DNA from: an uncultured Pelagibacteraceae bacterium
GTDB taxonomy: Bacteria; Pseudomonadota; Alphaproteobacteria; Pelagibacterales; Pelagibacteraceae
Assembly: GCA_902609645.1 (NCBI GenBank)
Contig: CACLSS010000009.1
Location: 1 to 37,580, forward strand
Length of the DNA stretch: 37,580 bases
Direction: 5' to 3'
The notes beneath the pieces are model-generated. The model did no database searches, was not told where the DNA came from, and was given only the letters and a program-made list of their open reading frames with translations. Below are positions 7,316 through 15,622 of the stretch, in pieces. Made by a program: the position numbers and the translations under genes. How positions within the stretch are numbered: position 1 is the stretch's first letter; every line of letters begins with the position of its first letter.

Positions 7316-8059
7316 TTAAACTCTCCTTATACTTGTTACTTTTAATCTTGCAGTTTTATAAATTTTTTTAATGGTTTTATCAATATTCATTATAACTACT
7401 TTTTTCATTGGGCCATAAGCGTGTATTAATTTTTTTTGCGATAAAGCAACAGCAACGTGACCTTTCCAAAAAATAATATCGTTTTTTTTAATATTTTTAA
7501 GTTGTATTTTTTTTTTAAAATATTTTTCCTGATCTTTTGAATCCCTTGGACAATATCTATTATTTTGATTTAAACAAACTTGTACTAAGGCAGAACAGTC
7601 AATTCCTCTGTAACTTTTACCTCCCCATAAATATTTTATATTTTTGAATTTTTTAATGTCTTTAAATAGATCTTTGCTTTTAAAATTTATTTTTTTTATA
7701 TCGGATTTTTTAATCCAATAATTTTCAAATTTAGCAAATTTACCTTTTTTTTCATTCACCTTTAATCTTGAATCGTAGGTAAGGAATTTATTTAAACTTT
7801 TTTTAATATTAGGTTTACTAAAGAGTTTTGCTTTTAAAACTGAGACTTTAAAGTTTGCTTGTATAGGGTATGAAAATTTTTTACCTTTGATGAAACCTGT
7901 GTAGCCATCTCTCTCAATTCTTATTTTTTTCCAATTACTTATCTTTTTAATAACTCTAAAGTTTTCACCATAAAGTAGTTGAGTATCTATTTTAGATTTT
8001 AAACTCTTTTTTTTATAAAGATTTGTTATTGTAAGATTATTTACGTAACTATTTTTCAC
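7316..8059 (-). CDS. NlpC/P60 (C40) peptidase with SH3b domains, cytoplasmic
   Basis: This 247-aa protein has no signal peptide. Residues 1-125 form SH3b-like repeats (LYKKKSLKSKI..., DGYTGFIKGKKF, ENYWIKKSDI). Residues 135-240 are the NlpC/P60 cysteine peptidase: the nucleophile Cys155 is in GIDCSALVQ, His201 in WKGHVAVA and the third polar residue His213 in LIHAYG. Such enzymes cleave the D-gamma-glutamyl-diaminopimelate bond of peptidoglycan peptides. Start is a GTG at 8057-8059, overlapping the preceding AmpG-like transporter gene by 11 nt. Cytoplasmic location together with a muropeptide-permease-like partner suggests it trims imported wall peptides for recycling (inference). The unusually Lys-rich composition is normal for this genome type. 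Confidence 0.85.
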   Translation of the reverse strand: MKNSYVNNLTITNLYKKKSLKSKIDTQLLYGENFRVIKKISNWKKIRIERDGYTGFIKGKKFSYPIQANFKVSVLKAKLFSKPNIKKSLNKFLTYDSRLKVNEKKGKFAKFENYWIKKSDIKKINFKSKDLFKDIKKFKNIKYLWGGKSYRGIDCSALVQVCLNQNNRYCPRDSKDQEKYFKKKIQLKNIKKNDIIFWKGHVAVALSQKKLIHAYGPMKKVVIMNIDKTIKKIYKTARLKVTSIRRV

Positions 8060-9425
8060 TTAATTTAATTTTGTTTTTAATAAAAAAGAGAAACACTAAT
8101 GAAGGAATTACCATAATAGCAGTTATAATAAAGAATATTCCCCAGTCCCCATTCAACCAATCAACCATTGCACCTGACGAGGCTGCTAATGTAGTTCTAC
8201 CCGCTGTTCCAATTGATGCAAGTAGAGCGTATTGTGTTGCGGTATAAGTTCTATCAACCAACATTGAAATAAAAGCAACGAACGCAACTGTTGCAAATGC
8301 TGCAGCCATATCATCAAAAATAACTGCAATAGCAAATAACCATTCGGACTTTCCAGACCAAGCCAATAAAGAAAACAAAAGATTTGTAGATGCCATTAGA
8401 ATTCCTGACACAAACATTGCTTTAATAACTCCTGATCGGATAGCAAATAGTCCACCTAAAAGTGTAAATACAACAGTCGTTATCCAGCCTAGACCTTTAG
8501 AGTAGATGGCAATATCTGTTTTGGAAAAACCAATCTCCTTATAAAAGATTATGGACATTCTACCAAGAAATGCTTCACCGATTTTAAAAAGAAAAACAAA
8601 GCCTAAAATACCTAACGCAATTTTAAAACCATTTTTTTTAAAAAAACTTACTATAGGACCAGCGATCGTTCCACTTATCCAAGCAATAATTGGAGTCAAA
8701 AAATTATTACTACCTAATTTTTTTTGTATAATTTTATCTGTTTTGCTTTGTGCATCATATCTTTCACTTGATTTTTTTTCATGAACAAACATTAACGCAA
8801 TATTACAAGCAATTATTATAATTCCTAAAATTAAAAATGTAATTTGCCAGTAATTATCTATACCTAATTTTTGAAAATATTCTGCGGAATTTAACGCAAC
8901 AACTCCACCAAGTTTGTATCCAGTCCACCAACCAACCACAGCAATGGCAGCACCTGCCTGCATAGACTTACCCTCATTTTTTCCAATTTGTTCTATCCTT
9001 AATGCATCTACCGTAATATCCTGAGTTGCAGAGGCTATCGCAATTATTAAGCCAATTGAAATAACTAAGGCTAAATTTTTTGTTGGGTCAACGAAATTCC
9101 AAAAAATTAAACTTAAAAGAATAATTAACTGCATTATAATTATCCAACTACGACGGTGCCCAACTTTATTTGTTAGCCATGGAATACGAACTCGATCAAT
9201 TAATGGAGCCCATAAATAATTAAAAGCATAAACAGCGAAGATAAGGCCAGCCCAACCTATTGTACTTCTACTTAACCCATCTTCTTTTAGCCAAAGACTT
9301 AAACTACTACCTATAATCACCCATGGAAAACCACTTATTGCCCCTAATAAAAGAATACGCAACATTCTTCTATCAAAATAAACTTTGAAAGAGTCTTTGA
9401 AAGATTGTTTTTGATAAATTTCCAT
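8049..9425 (-). CDS. ampG: AmpG-like MFS transporter
   Basis: This 458-aa polytopic protein shows about 12-14 hydrophobic segments and the features of AmpG permeases: SGFPWVIIGSSLSLWL near the N terminus, GLSRSTIGWAGLIFAVY, NYLWAPLIDR with the basic loop NKVGHRRSW, and SATQDITVDALRIEQI in the fourth to fifth helices. AmpG imports GlcNAc-anhydroMurNAc-peptides released from the cell wall. The symbol is given by family resemblance; other members of this MFS branch carry other compounds. It is the second gene of the operon, 20 nt after trkH, and overlaps the NlpC/P60 gene that follows. That pairing supports a cell-wall-recycling role. Confidence 0.82.
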   Translation of the reverse strand: MEIYQKQSFKDSFKVYFDRRMLRILLLGAISGFPWVIIGSSLSLWLKEDGLSRSTIGWAGLIFAVYAFNYLWAPLIDRVRIPWLTNKVGHRRSWIIIMQLIILLSLIFWNFVDPTKNLALVISIGLIIAIASATQDITVDALRIEQIGKNEGKSMQAGAAIAVVGWWTGYKLGGVVALNSAEYFQKLGIDNYWQITFLILGIIIIACNIALMFVHEKKSSERYDAQSKTDKIIQKKLGSNNFLTPIIAWISGTIAGPIVSFFKKNGFKIALGILGFVFLFKIGEAFLGRMSIIFYKEIGFSKTDIAIYSKGLGWITTVVFTLLGGLFAIRSGVIKAMFVSGILMASTNLLFSLLAWSGKSEWLFAIAVIFDDMAAAFATVAFVAFISMLVDRTYTATQYALLASIGTAGRTTLAASSGAMVDWLNGDWGIFFIITAIMVIPSLVFLFFIKNKIKLSEK

Positions 9426-9445
9426 AGTGATGATTATAGATTAAT

Positions 9446-10891
9446 TTATGCTCTCCAGAAAGATGGTAAAAATAACACTAAGACAGCAAAAATTTCTAGT
9501 CTACCCAGCAGCATAGCAAAAGATAGTATCCATTTAGATATTTCTGAAACTTCACTAAAGTTACCATTTGGTCCAATCATTTCTCCTAACCCAGGCCCTA
9601 CGTTTGATATAGCTGTAGCAGCACCTGATATAGCTGATAGGAAATCTAATCCAGTTATTGAAAGCATTATAGCTACCAAAAAAAATATGAGTAAATAGGA
9701 AAAAATAAATAAAATTACAGAATTGACAAAACCATCTGCAATTTTTTGGTTGTTGTAATTTACTAAATAAATACTATTTGGATATATCAATTTTTTAATT
9801 TGTGTTTTTAAAAACAAAAATAATATTTGTAACCTGAATATTTTAATTCCACATGTAGTAGATCCTGCACAACCGCCAACAAACATTAAAAAAAGAAAGA
9901 AAATTAGAGGGAACTTACCCCACAATCCAAAATCATCTGTTACATATCCCGTTCCTGATAAAATAGACAGAACATTAAAAGAGGAAATTCTTAAATTATC
10001 TAAAAAAGATAATTCTGAATTATTAAAAAATAAATATAAAAACATAATAAAAATCGACATAGACAACAGGTATAAGAAACCTCTTATTTGAACATCTTGA
10101 AGTAAAATTTTTTTATTACCTTTAATAAATTTTAAATAAGCAATAAACGGTATACTACCAAGTATAATAAATATTGTTGCAGTAATCTCAATTCCTGGAT
10201 TATTAAAAAATCCAATCGACTCATTATGAGTAGAAAAACCACCAGTAGCCAGAGTAGTGAATGAATGAGCAATACTATCAAAAGCACTCATGCCTTGCAG
10301 CCAATATACAAAAGCACATACAAAAGTAAGCGAAGTGTAAATGGATATAATCAAAACTGATATTTCAACTGTTTTAGGTAAAATTTTTTCAGTACCAGAT
10401 GTATCTAATTGAAAAAGTTGCATTCCACCAACCTTCAACAATGGAAGTACAGTTGTGGCCATAACAATAATACCTATGCCTCCTAACCACTGCATTATAG
10501 CTCTCCAAAGTAAAATACTTTTAGGGGAGGAGTCCAAATCCAATATTACAGTTGAGCCTGTGGTTGTTATACCAGACATGCTCTCAAAAAATGCTTCACT
10601 AAAAGAGAGCTCTAAATTTGATAATACGAAAGGTATACTTCCAAAAAAAGCGATGCTAATCCATGCTAAAGAAGAAAATAAGAATGCTTGTCTGAGATTT
10701 AATTGTTTTTCTTTGGTCAAGCTGGTTAAAACAATTAGAATACCCATTATTATTGTGATGATAGAAGATGAAAAAAAACTGCTACTATTTTCATCATATA
10801 TTAACTGAATTGCATATGGCGCAAGCATAAATACGCCTAGTATGATCAGTAGAATACCAATAATAAAAAAAACTGTTTTATTAGTAGCCAT
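9446..10891 (-). CDS. trkH: Trk-type potassium uptake membrane subunit
   Basis: This 481-aa protein is a potassium-translocating subunit of the Trk/Ktr superfamily, with four repeated M1-P-M2 units. Selectivity-filter loops can be read in order as MSGITTTGSTV, LATGGFSTHN, LSGTGYVTDDFG and ISNVGPGLGEM. The N terminus (FFIIGILLIILGVFMLAPY) and length match TrkH rather than the shorter KtrB. It would need a TrkA regulatory subunit, which is not in this window. It is the first gene of the operon trkH - ampG-like - NlpC/P60 - 22-aa ORF. It diverges from the lysyl-tRNA synthetase gene with 56 bp between the start codons. Confidence 0.93.
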   Translation of the reverse strand: MATNKTVFFIIGILLIILGVFMLAPYAIQLIYDENSSSFFSSSIITIIMGILIVLTSLTKEKQLNLRQAFLFSSLAWISIAFFGSIPFVLSNLELSFSEAFFESMSGITTTGSTVILDLDSSPKSILLWRAIMQWLGGIGIIVMATTVLPLLKVGGMQLFQLDTSGTEKILPKTVEISVLIISIYTSLTFVCAFVYWLQGMSAFDSIAHSFTTLATGGFSTHNESIGFFNNPGIEITATIFIILGSIPFIAYLKFIKGNKKILLQDVQIRGFLYLLSMSIFIMFLYLFFNNSELSFLDNLRISSFNVLSILSGTGYVTDDFGLWGKFPLIFFLFLMFVGGCAGSTTCGIKIFRLQILFLFLKTQIKKLIYPNSIYLVNYNNQKIADGFVNSVILFIFSYLLIFFLVAIMLSITGLDFLSAISGAATAISNVGPGLGEMIGPNGNFSEVSEISKWILSFAMLLGRLEIFAVLVLFLPSFWRA

Positions 10892-10947
10892 AAAAACTGG
10901 ACAATATTTAAATAGAAATAAAATTCAACTTATTATAAACCTAGGTA

Positions 10948-12513
10948 ATGCTAGAGTCTGAACTGATAAAATCAACCTCTTCATGGCCATTCGTTGAAAT
11001 CCGAAAATTATTAAAGGATAGGGACTCTATTATTAAGAAGAAAAATAAAATTATATTTCAAACAGGATATGGTCCAAGTGGTCTACCTCATATTGGGACG
11101 TTTGGTGAAGTTTCAAGAACATCAATGATGATAAATGCGCTCAAACATATAAAAACGATAGAAACAGAATTAATAACTTTTTCTGATGATATGGATGGTC
11201 TCAGAAAAATACCTGAAAACATACCTAATGATAAAATATTAAGAGAAAATATTGGCAAACCACTTACTGATATTCCTGACCCTTTTAAAAAATTTAAAAG
11301 TTTTGGTGAACACAACAATGAAATGTTGATAGAATTTTTAAAAAGATTTAATTTCGATTTTACTTTCAAAAGCTCAACCAAAAATTACAAAAATGGTAAT
11401 TTTAATAACTCATTGATAAGGGTTTTAGAGAAGTTCGACGATATAATGAATATAATTTTACCAACTCTTAGGAGTGAAAGAAAAAAAACATACTGTCCAT
11501 TTCTTCCAATATGCCCTGAAACAGGAAAAGTTTTGGAAATTCCTGTCATTGAAATTAATAAAAAAAATAATTCTTTAGTTTTCGACAATAATGGAAAAAA
11601 AATAAAAACAGGAATAATAGACGGTAAATGTAAGTTACAATGGAAAGTTGATTGGGCAATGAGATGGTTTACTTTCGATGTTGATTTTGAAATGTATGGT
11701 AAAGATTTAATTGAAAGTGCAATCCTATCAAGTAAAATTTGTAAAGCTATGGGTAAGCAACCTCCAAATGGATTTGCTTATGAATTATTTTTAGATGAGA
11801 AAGGAGAAAAAATATCTAAATCAAAAGGTAATGGAATAACTATAGATCAATGGTTAAGGTATGCCTCTCCAGAAAGTTTATCACTTTATATGTATCAAAA
11901 TCCAAAAAGAGCAAAAAAACTTTATCCCGATGTTGTTCCTAAAGCTGTTGATGAATATCTTTCATTAATCGAAAAATTTTCTAATCAAGAAATAAAAGAT
12001 AAAATTTCTAATCCAGTTTGGCACATTCATAAAGGTTTACCTCCAAAAGAGAAAGTAATTATGCCTTTTTCAATGTTGTTAAATATTGTTGGATCAAGTA
12101 ATGCAAGAACTAAAGATATTTTATGGAAATTTATAAAAAAGTTTCACAATGAGCTTGATCCCAAGAAAAATAAAATTTTAGATGAACTCACTAATTATGC
12201 AATCAATTATTTTGTTGATGAGGTTGAACCAAAGAAAAAATATAAAAAACCAAATTCCAAAGAAAAAGAAGCCTTAAAAAATTTAATTACTGTTTTAAAA
12301 CAAATTTCTCAAAAAACTCCAGCAGAAGAAATACAAACTAGAATTTACACTGCAGGTAAAGAAAACGGATACGAAAAAAATTTAAGAGATTGGTTTAAAT
12401 TAATTTACGAAGTGTATTTTGGTGAAGAAAATGGTCCAAGAATGGGTTTTTTTATAAGCTTTTTTGGCGTCAAAGAGACAATTGATTTAATGGAAAAAAA
12501 GTTGAATATATAG
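10948..12513 (+). CDS. lysK: Lysyl-tRNA synthetase, class I
   Basis: This 521-aa enzyme charges tRNA-Lys. It is the class I (archaeal-type) form used by many alphaproteobacteria, not the usual bacterial class II LysS. The HIGH-type signature is GPSGLPHIGTFGEV (PHIG at about 47-50) and the KMSKS-type loop is EKISKSKGNGI (about 286-296). A cysteine-containing insertion (YCPFLPICPETGK) follows the first Rossmann half, and the C-terminal helical anticodon-binding region runs to the end. ATG at 10948 is chosen because the protein then begins with the expected short helix ESELIKSTSSWPF. The pyrD gene follows after 5 nt, so the two are probably co-transcribed. Confidence 0.96.
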   Translation: MLESELIKSTSSWPFVEIRKLLKDRDSIIKKKNKIIFQTGYGPSGLPHIGTFGEVSRTSMMINALKHIKTIETELITFSDDMDGLRKIPENIPNDKILRENIGKPLTDIPDPFKKFKSFGEHNNEMLIEFLKRFNFDFTFKSSTKNYKNGNFNNSLIRVLEKFDDIMNIILPTLRSERKKTYCPFLPICPETGKVLEIPVIEINKKNNSLVFDNNGKKIKTGIIDGKCKLQWKVDWAMRWFTFDVDFEMYGKDLIESAILSSKICKAMGKQPPNGFAYELFLDEKGEKISKSKGNGITIDQWLRYASPESLSLYMYQNPKRAKKLYPDVVPKAVDEYLSLIEKFSNQEIKDKISNPVWHIHKGLPPKEKVIMPFSMLLNIVGSSNARTKDILWKFIKKFHNELDPKKNKILDELTNYAINYFVDEVEPKKKYKKPNSKEKEALKNLITVLKQISQKTPAEEIQTRIYTAGKENGYEKNLRDWFKLIYEVYFGEENGPRMGFFISFFGVKETIDLMEKKLNI

Positions 12514-12518
12514 TTTTA

Positions 12519-13568
12519 ATGTTTTCTTTTATAAGACCTTTTATATTTAACTTAGATCCTGAAAAAGCTCATGATCTAGCAATAAAATCACTTAAATATA
12601 ATTTCCTTCCAAGCAATTTATTTTCAGTAACTGGTGAAGAAATTTTAAGAACCAAACTTCTTGGCAAAGAGATAAATAATCCAATTGGTCTAGCAGCAGG
12701 TTTTGATAAAAGCGGAGAAGTTTATAATGAAATATTTAAAATTGGTTTTGGATTTGTTGAGGTTGGAACCGTTACTCCAAAAAAGCAGTTTGGAAATGAA
12801 AAACCTCGGATTTTTAGATTAGAAAAAGATCAGGCATTAATAAATAGGCTTGGATTTAATAATGATGGATCTGAAATTGTTAAAAAAAGAATTGAAAATA
12901 ATATTCCATCAAGTTTATTGGGTATAAATATAGGTCCAAATAAAAATACAGTAAATATGACTGATGATTTTTTAAGATGTGCAGAAATTTTTTTTCCAAT
13001 TGGAGATTATATAACAATTAACATTTCTTCACCAAATACCTCTGGCCTAAGAGATTTTCATAATGAAGATGCGTTAAAAAAATTACTAACAAAGATTAAT
13101 GAAGTAAGAGAAAAAAGTAATTTTAATAAATCTTTTTTATTAAAAGTTTCACCTGACCTAGACAGTTCTCAGATTCCAACTATGGTAAAACTTATACTAG
13201 AGTATAAAATCGATGGTGTGATTTTAACAAATACTAGCAATAAAAATAGGGACAATCTAATTGACCCAAATGGTAAAGAAAATGGAGGATTGTCTGGAAA
13301 ACCTATTAGGGATTTATCAACTGAATTTGTAAAAAAATTCTATCGAAATTTAAATGGAAAAATACCAATCATAGGTGTTGGTGGTATTGACTCAGGTGAG
13401 TCAGCTTTTGAAAAAATTGCGGCCGGTGCATCAGCTGTGCAACTTTATACAGGACTTATCTACAAAGGTCCCAATATTGTAAAAAATATTAAAAAAGATT
13501 TAATTAAAATTCTAAACAATAAAGGTTTTAAAAATATTAATGAGGCAGTAGGATCTTCGTCACATTAA
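12519..13568 (+). CDS. pyrD: Dihydroorotate dehydrogenase (quinone), class 2
   Basis: This 349-aa flavoenzyme oxidises dihydroorotate to orotate in pyrimidine synthesis, passing electrons to membrane quinone. The N-terminal helical membrane-association region (IRPFIFNLDPEKAHDLAIK) marks class 2. It is followed by PIGLAAGFDKSGE, the FGFVEVGTVTPKKQFGNEKP loop and RLGFNNDG. The catalytic base region is NISSPNTSGLRDF, and the FMN-binding end has GVILTNTS, GGLSGKPIRDLS, PIIGVGGIDSGESA and GASAVQLYTGLIYKGP. All are intact and the length is normal. It is the second gene after lysK and ends directly next to the convergent TSUP gene. Confidence 0.97.
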   Translation: MFSFIRPFIFNLDPEKAHDLAIKSLKYNFLPSNLFSVTGEEILRTKLLGKEINNPIGLAAGFDKSGEVYNEIFKIGFGFVEVGTVTPKKQFGNEKPRIFRLEKDQALINRLGFNNDGSEIVKKRIENNIPSSLLGINIGPNKNTVNMTDDFLRCAEIFFPIGDYITINISSPNTSGLRDFHNEDALKKLLTKINEVREKSNFNKSFLLKVSPDLDSSQIPTMVKLILEYKIDGVILTNTSNKNRDNLIDPNGKENGGLSGKPIRDLSTEFVKKFYRNLNGKIPIIGVGGIDSGESAFEKIAAGASAVQLYTGLIYKGPNIVKNIKKDLIKILNNKGFKNINEAVGSSSH

Positions 13569-14667
13569 TTATTTGAAAAAATTATATTTTTTTTTATCGA
13601 TATCAAACTTAATGTAATGAATGAGCTCCCTTGCATATGAAAATGATACTCCTATAAGAACAACAATTATGATTGATAAAAATCCGTAAGTAATGGGATT
13701 ATTTGTAGAAAGAGACAAAATTACTTCCGCAAGCTTATTATCTATCTGACCAGATTTAATAGGAGCAAATAAACTTGATCCTTTTTCAAGAACAAATGTT
13801 TCTATACCCATTATTAAACCAACAGCAAGAAGTAATATTGCTAACAAAGTTTTATACTCTGATGCATTTAACTTTTGTGAGATTTTCAATCCTATATGAA
13901 GTCCAATAATTGAACCAATTAGCAAAATAAAAACTAAAATAAAATCTATAGTTTGAAACTTAAGAGCATGAACAATAACTACTAGCCCTGTAATAAAAAT
14001 TGTTACAAACAAAGACGTTCCTGGAACTAATTTTGTCGGCATACCAATAATATAAATCATTGCAGGAACCATTAAAAAAAGCGCCACCAACACCCATGAT
14101 TGAAGCAAATATTCCAACAATAAATCCTAACATGATCGGCACTATTGCGCTTTCGTATAGTCTGGATTTATGAAATTTCATTCTAAACGGAAGACCATGT
14201 ATCCAGTAATGGTCATGAGCTTTTCTTTTTATTACAATTTTTTTTCTTAAATCTGTTAATTCCTTATAACCTTTTGCAAACATCAAAGTTCCAATGATTA
14301 CTAACATATAAATATAAGCTAAAGTTATACTTACATTAATTACTCCTTTTTCTTTCAAATAAGCAAAAATTAACATGCCAACTCCAGTACCGATAACACC
14401 ACCGGCAACAATTGTTATTCCCATTTTATAATCTAAAGTTTTTCTAAACCAATGATGAAGTGCACCTGACACTGAGGTGCCTAAAATGTTATTAGCTTCA
14501 TTAGCCACAGCATAAGTTGGAGGAATTCCTAGAAAGATCAAAACTGGAGTCATGAGAAAACCACCCCCGATTCCAAAAAGTCCAGAAATAATGCCAACAA
14601 TAAAGCTTAGTAATAAAATAACCCAAATAGTTACTTGAACTTGTGCTACAGGTAGGAAAAAATCCAT
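13569..14667 (-). pseudogene. TauE/SafE (TSUP) family permease, frameshifted
   Basis: This is a polytopic TSUP-family protein, generally anion or sulfonate exporters, split over two frames. The N-terminal part (from the ATG at 14665-14667, protein start MDFFLPVAQ) shows the first family motif GLFGIGGGFLMTP and the QANN-like EANNILGTSVSG. The second motif begins as IMGVGGAF, then the frame is lost. The other frame continues as FLMVPAMIYIIGMPTKLVPGTS to the end. The break maps to seven consecutive A (14074-14080; seven T in the mRNA sense). Removing one T gives GAFLMVPAM and a 365-aa protein. It may be a true pseudogene, an assembly or read error in the homopolymer, or a gene rescued by slippage. 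A TTG start 8 codons earlier (14691) is less likely. Confidence 0.85.
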
Positions 14668-14716
14668 AAAGTTTATTATTCTTTGATACAAACATTGTCA
14701 ATAGACATATATTTGC

Positions 14717-14745
14717 TTGATAAAACACTAGTGTCGAATTATATA
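14717..14745 (+). promoter_or_regulatory. Sigma-70-type promoter of rpmB
   Basis: TTGATA (14717-14722) and TATATA (14740-14745) are separated by exactly 17 bp, and a Shine-Dalgarno AGGGG (14749-14753) follows 7 nt before the rpmB ATG. Transcription would start at about 14752, leaving a very short leader, so the exact start is uncertain. Confidence 0.5.
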
Positions 14746-14760
14746 GCTAGGGGATAAATT

Positions 14761-15042
14761 ATGAGTAATAAATGTGAACTCACAGGCAAAAGACCACTCA
14801 AAGGGCATAATGTCAGCCATGCCAACAACAAAACAAAAAGAAAGTTCAACCCCAGTATAAAAAAGATAAAATTTAAAAGCGATATTTTGAAAAAAAATAT
14901 TACATTAAAAGTATCAAATGCAGCACTTAGAACTGTGGATTTTAAAGGCGGTATTGATAAATTTTTATTATCAGCAAAGGCTTTTAAACTTTCAAAAAGA
15001 GCTAAGAAATACAGAAACAAAATTGTATTAAAAGAAGCTTAA
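14761..15042 (+). CDS. rpmB: 50S ribosomal protein L28
   Basis: This 93-aa basic protein is ribosomal protein L28. The signature N terminus CELTGKRPLKGHNVSHANNKTKR... is present (residues 5-27), followed by NITLKVSNAALRTVDFKGGI and a basic C-terminal helix. The length is that of the longer alphaproteobacterial form. A Shine-Dalgarno AGGGG precedes the ATG and a good promoter lies upstream. The following transporter gene starts 2 nt after the stop, indicating one transcript. Confidence 0.97.
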   Translation: MSNKCELTGKRPLKGHNVSHANNKTKRKFNPSIKKIKFKSDILKKNITLKVSNAALRTVDFKGGIDKFLLSAKAFKLSKRAKKYRNKIVLKEA

Positions 15043-15044
15043 TT

Positions 15045-15617
15045 ATGCAATTAACGAAATTGTTTTTTACTCTAGCCATACTTATGGCTGCTATTGTATC
15101 AATATCAAATTTTCTAGTTCAATTCCCCGTATATTACTTAGGAATGGAAAATATACTTACCTATGCAGCATTTACTTATCCAATTACTTTTTTAATAACT
15201 GATTTGGCTAACAGGAAATATGGAAAATTTACAGCTAGAAAAATAGTTTATTTAGGTTTTTTCACAGGTATAATTTTAACAATATTTTTTTCAACTAATT
15301 TTGATGATCTAATATCAATTAGAATCGCAATAGGTTCTGGGACTGCTTTTTTAGTTGCTCAATTGTTAGACGTAAGTATTTTTGATTTACTTAGAAAAAA
15401 AATTTGGTTTGTTGCTCCAATTGCATCATCATCACTTGGATCACTGGTAGATACATTTCTGTTTTTTTCAATTTCTTTTTATAATACGGAAATACCTTGG
15501 ATAAGCCTAGCCATAGGAGATTTTGTTGTAAAAATAATAATATCTTTATTAATGCTAATACCATTTAGAGTTCTTCTGAAAAAAACTATTCCTGATGATA
15601 AAAAAATATCAGCATGA
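15045..15617 (+). CDS. VUT-family (YhhQ/DUF165) queuosine-precursor transporter
   Basis: This 190-aa membrane protein has about six hydrophobic segments. The family pattern is visible as the loop YAAFTYPITFLITDLANRKYG, then ARKIVYLGF, the VAQLLDVSIFD segment in the middle and SSLGSLVDTFLFFSISF near the C terminus. The best known relative, E. coli YhhQ, imports the queuosine precursors preQ0 and preQ1 for modification of tRNA position 34. The same role is likely but unproven here. It starts 2 nt after rpmB, and coupling of a tRNA-modification precursor importer with a ribosomal protein gene fits a translation-linked unit. It converges on cobT with 5 nt between stops. Confidence 0.88.
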   Translation: MQLTKLFFTLAILMAAIVSISNFLVQFPVYYLGMENILTYAAFTYPITFLITDLANRKYGKFTARKIVYLGFFTGIILTIFFSTNFDDLISIRIAIGSGTAFLVAQLLDVSIFDLLRKKIWFVAPIASSSLGSLVDTFLFFSISFYNTEIPWISLAIGDFVVKIIISLLMLIPFRVLLKKTIPDDKKISA

Positions 15618-15622
15618 TTACT

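Noticed and set aside
14501-14728. Second minus-strand ORF over the start of the TSUP gene
   Set aside because: The TSUP motifs lie in the other frame; this is a shadow and would not explain the frameshift at 14074-14080.
14739-15020. 93-codon ORF antisense to rpmB
   Set aside because: The opposite strand encodes a clear L28 with promoter and ribosome site.
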